Shown in pieces: positions 39,167-51,162 of a stretch of DNA of 64,000 bases. The position numbers and the translations under genes are program-made. The DNA comes from Ephemerocybe angulata (lineage: Eukaryota > Basidiomycota > Agaricomycetes > Agaricales > Psathyrellaceae): the NCBI GenBank assembly GCA_013368325.1, contig JAACJK010000001.1, forward strand, positions 992,001-1,056,000, written 5' to 3'. The notes under the pieces are model-generated. The model was not told the origin of the DNA. It was given only the letters and a program-made list of their open reading frames with translations, and made no database searches. How positions within the stretch are numbered: position 1 is the first letter of the stretch; each line of letters opens with the position of its first letter.

Positions 39167-42100
39167 TGGGGTATCTTGATGGTGATGGTTGAACTCCACC
39201 TTTCTCGGGCAGCCGACAACACCTTTCTGAGGGCAACAGCCTTGAATCTAAATAGTCGCAAATATTATAAGGAAAATTAAAATATTAAAATCCCGTCCCT
39301 TTGGTCCCTCCGCTCCACGAAGCTCAATCTTCCTTCTTCAAACTAGGGTGCTAATATTAGATTCTTGAAGTCTATAATGCTGGAATACTATCCAAAACTA
39401 GACTCAACAGTCGCTACGGAGCCTGACTTTGCTGAATCACATCTCCCCACTGGAATGTACGCGTTTCGCCCTCCGATCATCGACAGCGGACCGCAGTACA
39501 GGTACACGTAAAGTCGAGCAAGGTACGTTACAAGTTCCAATTTGAAAATTGAGCACACTGAAAGCGTTCAGACCTCGAGGCATTGGGCGCGATCCAGACG
39601 ACCGTGGCTGGGCAACTGGGGACCTAATCGACTTTCTTCCACGTTTCTTGCGACGCGACGTCTACTCCGAATGATAGAGTATGGTTTTGGCTCTCCGGTA
39701 TCTGTGGCACTTCTCTTTCGGCGAAATAACCCTCTTTTACGCCTGGTCCACGCCCAATGGCGTTCACCTTTCAAATTTCCTGGAACGAACGAGGTCTCTC
39801 AGGACTTCGTGCATCTTCCACGATGAGATCGCGATAACGCTCTGGATTTCTCTCCTCGGCCGTCTGTTCAAAGCGTCCCATTTCCTTTCATCGAAACGCC
39901 ATTCCTTCGGTTCACTGTCCCATGCCCTTGCAGAACCAGCGAAGCAGAAATCGGCAAACTACTGTGTATCACGACGGAGTCATTCTGGGAAAGCTGCTGA
40001 GATAAGAGGTGCTTTCAGTAATCCAGTTGCTCTACTGGCGGAAGAACTGAAAGCTTCTTATCTAAATATGCATCAGGATGGTCATAAGACACCGATGAAA
40101 AGTCGAGAAAGAAACACTTTGCAGCATTTTGGTCTCGTTATGGCACCCAAGGCGTCAAGGCGTGGCATCCATCGGTACAGATTACTCCAGGTACGTGCCC
40201 AAACCTCGTCGAATGCATGAGGGGTCTTTATTCAACTCAAGATGTGTGGTCCCTGTGACATAGTCGCATTCAGTTTCATCCCTTTTAGGCGAGATTCTAA
40301 CTTACGTGAACATGGTTCTCGAATCGATGTCTCTTTCATTTCACCTCCTGGATTCCAACAATACAGTCGTCGGTCCAGGTGTGTTTCCTGCTACTTCTCT
40401 AGCGCGCACAAGGCCGATCTGGGGTTAGGCGCCTCTACGGGCCTAGGGCTAATGTCCGGGGCTAGGCCATTTGCCCCTGGACGTGGCGCTATAAATACAT
40501 CCCTCTCTCAACCTATTTTCTTTCGAGTTGAAGATGGGCTGCGTATGGGTCTCCAGAAACAGTCTTCAAAGAGCAGAAAAACAACCCCGATTGAATTGTC
40601 AAATGCTCGCTCGTCTCATTCCTGGCAACGGCTGGGCTCTAGATCTCCGAATCCGAAGTCTCCACTATCTTGGTCCTGCAGGCTGGTCTCCGGGAACTTG
40701 ATATTCCTCCGAAAAGGAAACATTCTAAGTTCAATCACTGCGTGGTCCCAACACATTCCTTTGGATTTCATGGATTTGGGCGATTTGGAATTACGGGTTC
40801 ATGGCGCGCGATAAGCTCACCCGAGGCACGGGAGCGACAAACCACATGTCTGATTGACTTCCATTCTCAGCCCTGCACTCCTGGCATCGACATTCTTTCC
40901 AGCGCCCACCTAAACACGGCGGTGTCACCCTCATTCTTTCAGTGCCCCACGCCGATATATCGAGCAGTGTGATTGCCACTTCTTGCGTGTCTAGCCCTGC
41001 CATGGGAAATTTACGCGTCCGATGGAAACCGAGAAGATGCGCTATACATACCGCCGCGGTTCTCTCATATCTCTTCAGCTTGCCCCTTGGTATCTGGGGT
41101 GCTTTTGTCCTGACGGTCGAACACGACTGTTTCTAAAGGCACTTGCAAACGATTAGCCGTTCGCACGCGGGGCCAACGCGGAATTATGTGTCGGGCTTCA
41201 CTCGTTTGGGTGCTTTGTCCCTGGCGCTGGTTTCTGAGCAACTCGTGATGCCGCAACTGGGCGGGATTCAGTGGGAGGTTATAGTCGAGGCTATAGGAGT
41301 GAATCTGGGTCACGGAACACTTAATGAAAACCCGAAACCGTCCCTGGGGTTTTTCACCAGGACCGCTAGGACCGTCGAGACCGTCCAGCTGGTGGCTTGG
41401 ACAAGTTGCAATGGGATATGCAATCTCCTTGTGGAACATGTGCGTTTTCCCTCACAAACTTCTCTCCTAAACGAGCTCAAGGTTATCTGACCGCTGTAAC
41501 TTCTTAAGTCGCTACGCCAGGAGTAAGAACTCTTTCTGGCTGCCACTGATACCGACTCTTCTAACTAGCGTGTTCCAGGCGAGTGTTATTACTTCCAGGT
41601 CCCCTCCTCACTGTACTGATGTTCCTTTGATTAGAGATATCTCGGAACATGCGCCCAATGGCGAGACTCTGATTCATCTGCCTTGGGCCTTTTCCCCGTT
41701 CCAGCGTTGGAAGCGCGCAATTTCCGGGCGTTGGCATTCCGAAATCGACGTCTCAGCCTGACTCTCAGCCATTATCAACGAAATAAACTCCATCATGAAT
41801 GAAGTCGGAACGATTTGAACATGGCTTCACAGAAGATGGACTCAGCAAGGAGGAAGTGCTTCATAGAGAGCTCGTTTTCATCGGGAAATCAGGCCTAGAA
41901 GTGAAGTCATGTTATGTGCGAGTCGCGTTTCGGCGACATCTGCCTGTACTGATACTGTCAATCTGTCTTTCCCCATCGATTAACGTGTTTTCCGTCTAAC
42001 CGTTGCCCACAATTCACCAAACTTGATTCATAGGGAACCATGAATAGGTGCCCGACGTGAATCAGGTCTTCTGCGTCGCGCCTTGTGCCTAATTATTGTT

Positions 42101-44370
42101 CAACTTCACCATATTATCCGACTTCAATAAGCGGCGTGTTGCTGGTTAGTCCTGTGCGTTCGATTAGCTCCAAGTCAGAAAGTGGGGATCATATTTCCTG
42201 TCTTATCTCTCATCTCCGAGTCCTGCCACCGAAACCCACTCTTCCCCAATATAGAACCTCCGAAAAACGAATCTGAATCTGAGGACATCGTTTGGAGCAC
42301 AAGTCCGAGCCCTGATGGCTCTGGCAGCTACGATGAGAAGATGGGCTCAGAGGGGTGCGCAGCCAGAGCGTCCAATCCATTCGACATACCACACTGTTGG
42401 TTCGGTCCGACTCAGGCACTAGACAGAAATATTGGATGGAGAATCCGCCACCACGCTTTGAAAACCCAAATATGTTTCCTAGCGGAATGAATGCACAGGC
42501 GCTATACGCCTTCTGATTTCCTGATGCAATCGTGCAGCGTGCGTTGCAAGGAGAGCAACCAAGGAACTCCGCGCAACTCAGTCGTAGAATACCTGCTACG
42601 ACTCGGAGCTGACAGAAGCTTGTTTGGGTCGGTACCTTCGTTAATCTCAAAGTATGAATCGTGATTTGACAACGCCAGGCGAGCTTTGACCGAGAAATAT
42701 AGTACCGTACCGAATTCCGCTGCAGAGGCTGAGTGACAACCTGGACGATGACGTCTCTCTATACGTCCTCACTATTGGAAAGAATTGCATGGCCTTCGAC
42801 ATATCGACTCCGCTGTCAGATGACCTGGTACCAACCACGGCCTGTACCGCAATCCAGCGCCGCAAATTTCGCCTTCACAAGAAGATACTCATCATACCGG
42901 AGATCAGGCGCTGTGCTAGAGAAATGGGAGATCGCAGCAAGCGTTTTGCAAGAATTCTCACTTTCCACAACACGCCTCACCCGGCTCAAATGATGTCCGA
43001 CCTTGGGATCAGCCTTCGAATGATCAGCTCAACCTTGAGCGAGGCCCCGACAGAGGTAATCATGGATATTTCCGTTTGTTTCCTTTCTAGCCAAAACGGG
43101 TCTAACGTGGCCTTACAAATTGCGAGCCAGCGCCCGGGATATCCATTCGATGGTTAGCGCAGGAGCTCCGGGACGAAGTTGAGTCCAGCTAGTTAGGTGT
43201 AAATGTGCCACCGCGGACATAGGATATCTGATACGGAGGAACAAGGTGCTGGATCCGGATGTGATCATCGTACATTGTGATTCTCATCCGTTGGGCCATG
43301 GCTGCAAGGATGCTGCCAGTGAATATCGCGCTAGTAAAGCACATTCCATCAAACCTAACTGAATGTAAAGCATGGTCTCTAATTTATGTCTAATATTCAC
43401 TGAGGCTTGGCTCTGGCTCTCCGGGACTTTTGGGGCTGTGGGGAGACCATCAAACCTAGCTTTCCCACTTTGTGTAGTCAAAGGTCAGGGCTACGTGCTC
43501 AGAAGCGCACAGGTAAAATGGTAAATTAGCTTGCTAAGGTTTACCTGCCTCGTGTATTTAAGGTTCTGGATTTCCGTATGGTGACGAGCCGAGGGTAGGC
43601 GGTTGGCACTTAAAGGTCTGAGGGTTGGAAGGATGCCTCGAATCATGAGCCAAGGGTAGTCATATGATAATAGCAGCTCTACTTCGCTCAGCGATAAGTT
43701 TTTACATCTCAAGGAAATATTCCTTGTTGCTAAGTTTCCAAAAGGCATGCTTGCCAGTACCCGCCCCGCCCGCGTTTCCCTGAGTGGCCGCAACTTGGCC
43801 GCCGCAGCGACTCTTGATTGGCAACTCAACTGACTCTGCGAGAGGCTCAGTCACCACAGGGCTATCCTGAGTACCTTAGAGAGACAACACAAGCTTTTTC
43901 AATCAAACAGTACCGCCTGCAGACTATCTTATTGATCACAAGGATTTTCGAAGGATTTTCGTTGCGAGTTGCCATTGTTGTGCCATTGCAGCCGGGGCCA
44001 TGCCGGCCGCGGGGATATGCTGCCTACTGATTGCCGATCAATTTGAACCACACCCCGCTGAACATGGCGACGACCAAGTCCAATCGAGAAAGTCTGTTAT
44101 AAAGCCTCGAAAGAAATAAGGTAGCAGGGGTGTGTTTTTGGGAGAAGTAGAAGTGATATTGGGCATATATGCAAGTCTAGTACACAAGGAGAGAATCTTA
44201 AGAGCAATGCTAGGCCATACTCGTCAGAAGGTGACTGTAATTACGATCTTGGAAGGGCTGCTATCTTCCGGTATAATACTCAAAACATAGGAGAGAGCTC
44301 ACCATTGAGGACCTGTGCATGCTCAGATGTGCGAATCCAGACGTGTGTCCGACTGTGGCCAAGCAAGCCG
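39167..44370. other. Gene-poor stretch of about 5.2 kb
   Basis: Many short ORFs occur on both strands (the longest are 179 and 190 codons, at 39681-40220 and 40242-40814), none with a recognisable motif or consistent splicing. A TATA-like tataaata lies at 40490-40497, but the reading frame after it is short. I see no terminal repeats or transposase/RT residues. The region could be decayed transposon DNA or hold non-coding transcripts. Confidence 0.5.
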
Positions 44371-44797
44371 TTAGTCCTCGGAGTTCATCACGAAATAGAT
44401 TGACCCTACGGTACTTGCCAGACCTTGGCGTTCTTTGACGAAATTGCCAGATGCACAAGTCCCCAAAGGAAGAGCGGCGAAGCCAACAATTTCAAATGGA
44501 CCCTTCTTCCTTGTATCTAGGAGCGGGTGCATAGGGGTACGAAGAGTAAGCGGGATTCCATTCTTGGACGACGCCCTTGGCACGCTTGACGACTCGGAAA
44601 TCTGAGAGACCGGGGGACAAAATAATCCAGGTCCCTGGAATCCTGGAATCCCCCGGCGAGAATATCTTCTTTGGATTCCTGAAGAACCACAAGACCGGAT
44701 CTACAACGGTCCAAACGAATAGATTACTCAAAACAGAAGTTTCGTGCCAAAATCTTTTGTGAAAGAAATGCAAGGCAAAGGGGAAAGGCGAGTACAA
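44371..44797 (-). CDS. Possible short gene (uncertain)
   Basis: Minus-strand frames here look partly protein-like: FRNPKKIFSPGDSRIPGTWI, LSDFRVVKRAKGVVQEWNPA and later PFEIVGFAALPLGTCASGNF. Just upstream, a hydrophobic stretch (VFFVIVLAFPLCLAFLSQKI) and a TATA-like cctataaatcac are present. I could not fix start or introns, so coordinates are approximate. It would be a short, possibly membrane-anchored protein of unknown function. Confidence 0.28.
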
Positions 44798-44973
44798 TCA
44801 CAAAGAAGACGCTGACAGGCGGCGTCAATATGTTAACGAGACAGCACTTCGCCCTAACGTACGTGATTTATAGGTAAGGAAGACTATTTGACGCAACTGG
44901 ATTTTGACCTCAACTAATATCATTTTCTTCATGGTGCCCTATGCTTTTTGGACCGGATTTACGGGGCCCTCCC

Positions 44974-44979
44974 TATATA
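44974..44979 (+). promoter_or_regulatory. TATA box of the WOPR gene
   Basis: tatata lies about 100 bases upstream of the ATG at 45076, at a typical distance for a TATA promoter with a short leader. Confidence 0.45.
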
Positions 44980-45075
44980 CCCTACGCTAACTACTAAAGC
45001 AAGACCGAAATCGTCTCAACTCCACCCCACACACCTCGATACTTGTCCAACTACCTCAAGCTTCCCAGTATCAGC

Positions 45076-46727
45076 ATGAGCAGCAACCCGGACGTCCCTC
45101 CCTTCATCGGCTACGTCGAAACCACCGTCAACGCCCTCCGCCTCATCCATGCTGCTCGTCAAGGTGTCATTCCCCGAATTACTCGTCGCCTCAACGATAA
45201 CGAACGTCGGACCATGATCAAGAGTGGTGCCGTCTTCGTGTTTAGCGTCGAGGAGAGTGGGATCAAACGCTGGACTGGTAAGCCTATTTCAAGATTTTTC
45301 CTCGCCGCAATGTCTAACCCAAATCCTAGATGGTCTTCTGTGGTCGCCATCTCGAATCGTAGGAAACTTCCTGGTAGGTTATGCTTGTATGTCTTGACGA
45401 CGTCGTTATATCTGACCAATGTGGTTGTCTGCAGGTGTACCGGGAGATCAATGAGCGGACAAGCAGTCGGGGCCACAAGAAGGTGTACCCAACTGACGAT
45501 CCCAGCTCGAGACTGGCGCACCGAAGCTCACCAGAGCACATCGGATACAAGACAGGAGGCTCCGACCAAGGAACGTTCAAGCCTGGAGGTCTGATTAAGA
45601 AGGTGAGTATCCATTACTGCGTCGCTGCACACGCCCGTTAATGTGTCGTTAGACCATCACCGTTACCATCGAAGGCTCTGACCTGCACCTCATCTCGTAC
45701 TACACATCGGAGGACATTCGCACCGGAAAACTAAAGGTCAGTTGGACATCTCATACAGGGTCGCGAGCGAACTACTTACTGATGTGTACCACGTTCATAG
45801 AGGCCGTCAACGCGAATGGACATCATGAGCCTGTACATGCCACCCCACATCTTCCGCCTGACGAATTTCCGCGTCCCACCAAAGGTAGAAATCGGACCTG
45901 ACTCAAAGCCGAGGCTGGTGTAAGTGTCCACACACCTTCGTGGTCCCGAAGGAGCACGAGGCTGACGTGAATCTAGATGCGAGCAGGAGGATATCCAAGA
46001 TCTAGTGACCGTGGAGTGCAAGGTCGAGGATACCATCTATTCGATTCCCGACTCGCCCTCGTGGGGCAGCCCCAGCACCCCTTCCTCTCCCGACTCCAGC
46101 TTCTCCAACAGCTCCCTCTACGGCCAAGTCGGAACGTACTCTCGAGGAAGCAACCACGAACGATGGGCCGGTGTATCCGGCGACGCCAGCCTCTCGTGGC
46201 CAAGCTCCGTCCGCCGACGCGAACACAACATCCTCCAAGACTCCTGGCCCTCGATCCAGACCCAGTCAAGCCGTTGGCAGGGGCCTGAGACTGGCAACAT
46301 CGGACTGAACGGCAGCGGCTACCCAGAACGCCCCCGCGTCCGTCCGCATCCATACGACGGCGACTCCGCCGTCCGCCGCGACCACAGCGAGGTGCGGCAT
46401 TCTGGCGGCGGCAGGGAATCATCCCATCGCATGCCATGGCACGGTCGCAGCGACGGATCGCACAGCTCGAGGGAGCGGCGAAGCCCTCAGTCCTCGTTCA
46501 CCCCATCCCCGACCTTGCCTTTCAACTCCTATTCGACATCGCCCTCCTATTCGTCGAATTGGACGCCAGATAGTACCGGGCTCCTGACGACCCCCACCCT
46601 CCATACCATCGCGGCGGCAGGCAATGTCGGATCCTACGACAACAACGGCAACTTCAATCCGAGCGCGAACGCACAGGCTCTGAGCGAGGATTTCGGAACT
46701 GGCGTCGAAGAATATGCAGAGGCTTGA
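45076..46727 (+). CDS. WOPR-domain (Gti1/Pac2 family) transcription factor
   Basis: WOPR proteins (Wor1, Ryp1, Gti1, Pac2) are fungus-specific DNA-binding regulators of morphology and nutrient or mating responses. The start at 45076 (MSSNPDVPPFIGYVETTVNA) leads into WOPRa: LRLIHAARQGVIPRITRRL, SGAVFVFSVEESGIKRWTDG and SRIVGNFLVYREI. WOPRb follows after introns: PGGLIKKTITVTIEG, LHLISYYTSEDI and the repeated-exon stretch ending PPKVEIGPDSKPRL. The C-terminal ~250 residues are a Ser/Pro/Gly/Tyr-rich, probably activating tail, uninterrupted by introns. About six short introns lie in the DNA-binding half. The overall size and layout match the Gti1/Pac2 group. Which of the basidiomycete paralogs this is cannot be told from the window. 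Confidence 0.9.
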
Positions 46728-47560
46728 TGTGCTCGGCGTCCGTCCGTCAGAACCGGCCTGGTGGTGATGATTCGAAAGAAAAGGACATTGGATTGGGATT
46801 TGATTTTTTTCTTGGAGCACGAATATGTTTCCTGTTTCCGTCAATCACTTTCTCATACGGCTATCTAATCATCTCTCTGGATCCCTGGAATCGCGTCTCG
46901 ACTCTCATCACTTGCACATGTTCTTATGTATTATCATGAATACCCTGTACCATAGGCATCGTTAATAATCCATTGCTTAGACTTCACATTGGCCTCTTCC
47001 TGAGTCGTCGAAGGCCAATCCGCCAATCTCGGATTCGAGATCCACGCCCTGACAGGCATCTACGGAATGCCTCGGGGGAAGCCAAAGATGCAACGGGGTA
47101 TGCACAATACTGATGGCATCGTTCACCATGCTTCGAGGTGGAAGAGCAAGGAAGAGCCCGCAGCTGTCAGGTGTCGCATCAAGATCGACCTGGCAAACGG
47201 GAGCAACCAAGGGCCACCTGTTCCTGTTCGCCTTCTGTGACGCATATAGAGAATGAGTCTGGAATCCCCGCAATACGCCGTAAAGATGCGCTTCGCCTTA
47301 GCTGTAGAAGGACTTCACCTCAGGTAATAGGAGGAGAGGATCGCCACAATTGCAAATTCGCGGCGTATGACGAGGCTAAGGCTTCCTGCGCAGTGTGATT
47401 ACTTGCCGCATGGACACAGTATAATAGCCTACTGAAGATAGCTGCTCAGTATCTAAATCAGGAGTCGAAGGCAAGGCGAAAGAGTCGAAGACACAAGGCT
47501 AGAACCCCTGGAGAACGAGGTATCGGGCGAAGAAACGGCATCGGCCGTTCATGTCTGCCT
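46728..47560. other. Convergent 3' intergenic region
   Basis: Downstream regions of the WOPR gene and TFB2. A minus-strand 98-codon ORF at 46977-47273 has no recognisable feature. Confidence 0.5.
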
Positions 47561-49682
47561 TCACTTCTGCCCCATTGTCCTCCTTTCGATGAAGCCCTTG
47601 ATATTCGAATGGCCTTCGGCACTTCCAAAGAAGCAGCGTTTGGCGGCATTCTCCCACAAGACGACGTCGAGCTCCTTCGCATAGTTCAGTACCAATTCGT
47701 AATCCGCCTGTGACGCAAAGGCGGTGTATAGGTAGCCTAAGGAGGCGAATCGACTTCAGTGAATATTACGACAGGGGGTCTAATGCGAAATGGGGTACCT
47801 TCTTGCGATTTCAGACGATTTTTCTCCAATTCCCATAGTCGTATCTGATCCTGAACTGTGACAGGCAGCATAGGATTCTGAAGACGGCGATCAAGTTACC
47901 TGAAAACAGAGGGGCATCGGGAAGACTTACGTTCTTCCTCATATTAGGATGGGCGTGGGTGATGAGGTACGCAATGATCTATTCGAAAGAGGGGAATAAG
48001 GGCAAGTCAACCAGGCTAGGAGATCTATAACACACCTGATCAGCCGTTATACCGTTTGAGAGCGCTTTCTTGACGCTTTCTCGGGTAATAGACCCAATGA
48101 CGAGATTCGGGAAGCGACACTTAAGAGAAGCGAACAACCCAAGGACCGCTGTCTGGAGGGGATTATCTAGGAAGGAGTTTGGATCGTGCGTAAAGCAATC
48201 CGCGAATCTCATTCACGAACCTGTATAGGCGTAGATACGATAATTGGTTTCGAGAACGATAAATCCTTCTTGCGGACCAGAGGAGGTGCCTGTCGCATTC
48301 GGTAGGGACGGGGAACATGATGTGAGCGTTGTGGAAAGCCTGGTTGGACTGAAACGCCTCGAGGATTGCTGGAAGCGGGGATAAGCACAAGGAAACCCTG
48401 AAATGAAGCGCATAACGGGTGAAATACCTTGCGCTGCCATATTAATCCGTAGTCTCTGAGATCCTCCAGCATAGCACTCTGCGTTTTCGTAAGATTCGCC
48501 ACTGTATATTCCTGCGGACAGGTTTAGTGAAAAATTGTTAGATTAAAGGAATGACATTGCTCACGCGCCCTAGCTCCATTGTCGAGAGCATAAACAGGAA
48601 GCTCAGAACATCTACCAGGTCCATCCGACGTTGCTTATGTGCAAAATCCGTTAGGTCGGAGCTGATGGAGGAAATGAAGTCCTCACCTCTGCGAGGTGCA
48701 AATACTGGAGCAGGAGATGCCATAACTGTTCGTGCGGTGAATGAAGCAGAAACTGGAATCCCGTCGACGAGATCTGGAGGGACCCGCTGGATATGAAGTG
48801 TCAGAAGTTGGCCATTGGCCATAGCGCTACCAAAAATACGCACTGGAATTCATTCATGAGTCCGCTGGTCTTCAGCAAGAAGCGGACCCCAGGAGAAGGT
48901 TCCGGAGGCCTTCTACCATTTCCGGACCCCACCATGTAGTGAAGTATCGTCTGCGGTAAACTTAGACCACAGAAGGTAGGCATGCAGCTTTGTCCCTCAC
49001 CTCCCACCGCTCTATCGCATAAGAGTCCAACGTGTTGAGACTCGGTGCGTTCCTCTTGTCATCCTTCCGCCCGTCCCTGTCCGTTGGAATCCCGTCTTGA
49101 GCTTTGTCGTGGCCTTCTCCAGCAGGCACGCCAAAGCTGCTACTTGTTCCTCTGGGAGTACATGAGCGTCTTGAAACAGCTGTTAGGCACGGATAAGATT
49201 ACCCTCCCGTCAGAGCTTGACGAAAGCTTGTCTTGAACGTTGGGTTCAGAGCTAACTTGACGGTGGATTGCGGAAGGATGTGAAGGCGAGCAAGCGTAGC
49301 TAAAGCATTATCATACAGCCTAAAAGCGTGCGGGTGCCTGTTGAACCCAATCTTCCCCAGTAAACGCGCAAGACGATGAACTTACGGTCTTGCTTCACGA
49401 ACGACCCATGCTGCCATTGTCGAAACAGAAATGGCAGACTCAAGCCACAGTAGATTCATTATTATCTGCCGTTCCAGCGCTGAAAGCAACCTGTTGACGA
49501 GGCGTCAGCCCAGAGCCGACTTTCACGTATAAATTGCGGTTTGACCGAAATATGGACAGACAGGAAGATGGCCGTTGGTAGAGTCTCGTCAGGGTGTTCT
49601 GCGACTGAGTCTGGAGAAAAGGCAGCAGGACGTGTTCTTTCTTGACATCTTTGGTTTCATCCTGGGCAACAGCGACGGGCAT
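47561..49682 (-). CDS. TFB2: TFB2, TFIIH core subunit p52
   Basis: Tfb2/p52 anchors the XPB helicase in TFIIH, the complex for RNA polymerase II initiation and nucleotide excision repair. From the start at 49682 the conserved N-terminus reads FLQTQSQNTLTRLYQRPSSC and LLSALERQIIMNLLWLESA. Middle exons give LLKTSGLMNEFQ, MDLVDVLSFLFMLSTMELGR, TKTQSAMLEDLRDYGLIWQR and GFIVLETNYRIYAYT. Later exons give CRFPNLVIGSITRESVKKAL, IIAYLITHAHPNMRKN and the C-terminal Tfb5-binding region LPVTVQDQIRLWELEKNRLK, YLYTAFASQADYELVLNYAK and DVVLWENAAKRCFFG. The stop is at 47561. Many short introns are present. It is divergent from NAS6 with only 198 bp between the two start codons. Confidence 0.92.
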
Positions 49683-49880
49683 GGCGAGCTGGTCGAGAGC
49701 AAGCTGCAGTCATTGTTCTCCGGGACCGTTAAGCCGTGACCTGTCGCGTCTGGGGTTAGGGTCATCTCTGATATCGAGTCACGTGCAGAACGCGTCATTA
49801 TCAGCTTCGCGGTTCGAACCCCGACGGTCGCGCCTGGAGTGACGGCTTTTGGAACTTGATTACACACACTCACCGCGATA
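49683..49880. promoter_or_regulatory. Shared divergent promoter of TFB2 and NAS6
   Basis: Only 198 bp separate the start codons of TFB2 (minus) and NAS6 (plus), so both leaders and promoters must lie here. No clear TATA box is visible. ggttcgaaccccg at 49811-49823 is a self-complementary-core candidate site. Confidence 0.6.
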
Positions 49881-51162
49881 ATGTCTCTTACAGTCCACAC
49901 AGCGGCCCAGAACAGTGAGTAGCCCTCTTCCTGGCTCAACAATCAGTTAAATCCGTGTGGCGCTTGCAGGACAACTGAACGTGCTGCGGTCTTTGGTGTC
50001 GGAAGACCCGAAGCTCGTAAACTCAATCGATGTGGTATGTCAAACTTTGACGAGGGAAGGGCCTGGGTTCACAATTAAGCCAGGATGAAAGGACTCCTAT
50101 GCACTGGGCCGCTTCCTCCGGCGCCTTGGATATCGTCCGCTTCCTCATTGACCAGAAAGCCGATGTGGATCGACCTGACGGTACTAATTGGACACCGCTC
50201 CACATTGCAGGTAAGTACTATTAACTGGGCGTACTTCTCGTCCAACATCATGCAGTCAGCGCTGGCCACACCGAAATCGTGCAAGAACTTGTCGGTGCTG
50301 GCGCCAACGTAAACAAGTAAGTTCCCCATACGACGAGAAATGATTCCCAACATTGACGGGAGCCTCTTGGACAGAAAGAATGACAAAGGGATCACTCCTC
50401 TGTAAGACCGACGCTCCTTTCCTGCCCTCCAGCCTTGACTTTCGATTGTCCAGACATTACGCGGCTTCAAAATCGCGAATCGATGTAGGTTGTCTCGATG
50501 GCTCTCGCTGGGTCTTTCACCCATAGGCTGAATCATGGTTGCAGATCGGCAGACTCCTCATAGCGCGAGGGGCGGACGTACGTATCCCTTTCTGTAATGA
50601 TTTATAGCCGAGGAGTTCTGAAGAAACGGAGAAGTATAATGCCAGGGATAACGCCAACCAGCTGCCACTGTAAACCCCGTTTCAAGCTCATTCTTCGGCC
50701 GCTTCTGACCCTAAACATCTCGTTTATCCAGCCATCGGGCAGCAACAACGGGTTCTGGGGGCTTCATTCGCCTTCTTCTCGAATCTTCGACCCCTTCAAA
50801 CAAACTCAGGTTAAATACAGCTGATCGAAGTGGTAAATCCCTCTCATTTCGATCCACCACTCGCCGAGAACTCGTGCTCAATTTTCTTTCTCCGTCGAAA
50901 TTACCATATCTAGGAAACACACCTCTCCACCTTGCGATGGACTCGGGGCACGCTGAGGCAGCCGTTACGCTTATCAACGCCGGAGCTGACCGCACACGGG
51001 TGAGTCTGACCTCCTCTCTCCACGGTGAGCGTATGAAGACGATCTGACCGAATCATGCAGGAAAATCTCGACAGCGAGACTCCTGAGCAGATACTCGGAG
51101 TCGGTGGCCAAGAGCAGAAGCTTGCCAGGCAGTATGTTGTTGACCATTGCGGCCAGGCCTGA
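49881..51162 (+). CDS. NAS6: NAS6/gankyrin-type ankyrin repeat proteasome chaperone
   Basis: Nas6 (PSMD10, gankyrin) binds the C-domain of Rpt3 and helps assemble the 19S base of the proteasome. Exons give consecutive ankyrin repeats: TVHTAAQNRQLNVLRSLVSE, TPMHWAASSGALDIVRFLID, TPLHIAVSAGHTEIVQELVG, TPLHYAASKSRIDIGRLLIA, LPLHRAASTGSTGFIRLLLE, TPLHLAMDSGHAEAAVTLIN and a final ETPEQILGVGGQEQK cap. That is seven repeat-like units in roughly 230 residues, matching the family's size. The start at 49881 (MSLTVH) fits. At least seven small introns mostly fall between repeats. Other small ankyrin proteins could look similar, but the single-domain length and final cap favour Nas6. Confidence 0.85.

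Noticed and set aside
40242..40814. 190-codon plus-strand ORF in the gene-poor region
   Set aside because: Composition is random-looking, with no motif and no splice-consistent extension.
49811..49823. Second T-arm-like sequence (ggttcgaacc) in the TFB2/NAS6 promoter
   Set aside because: No matching acceptor or anticodon stems. More likely a promoter element or chance.
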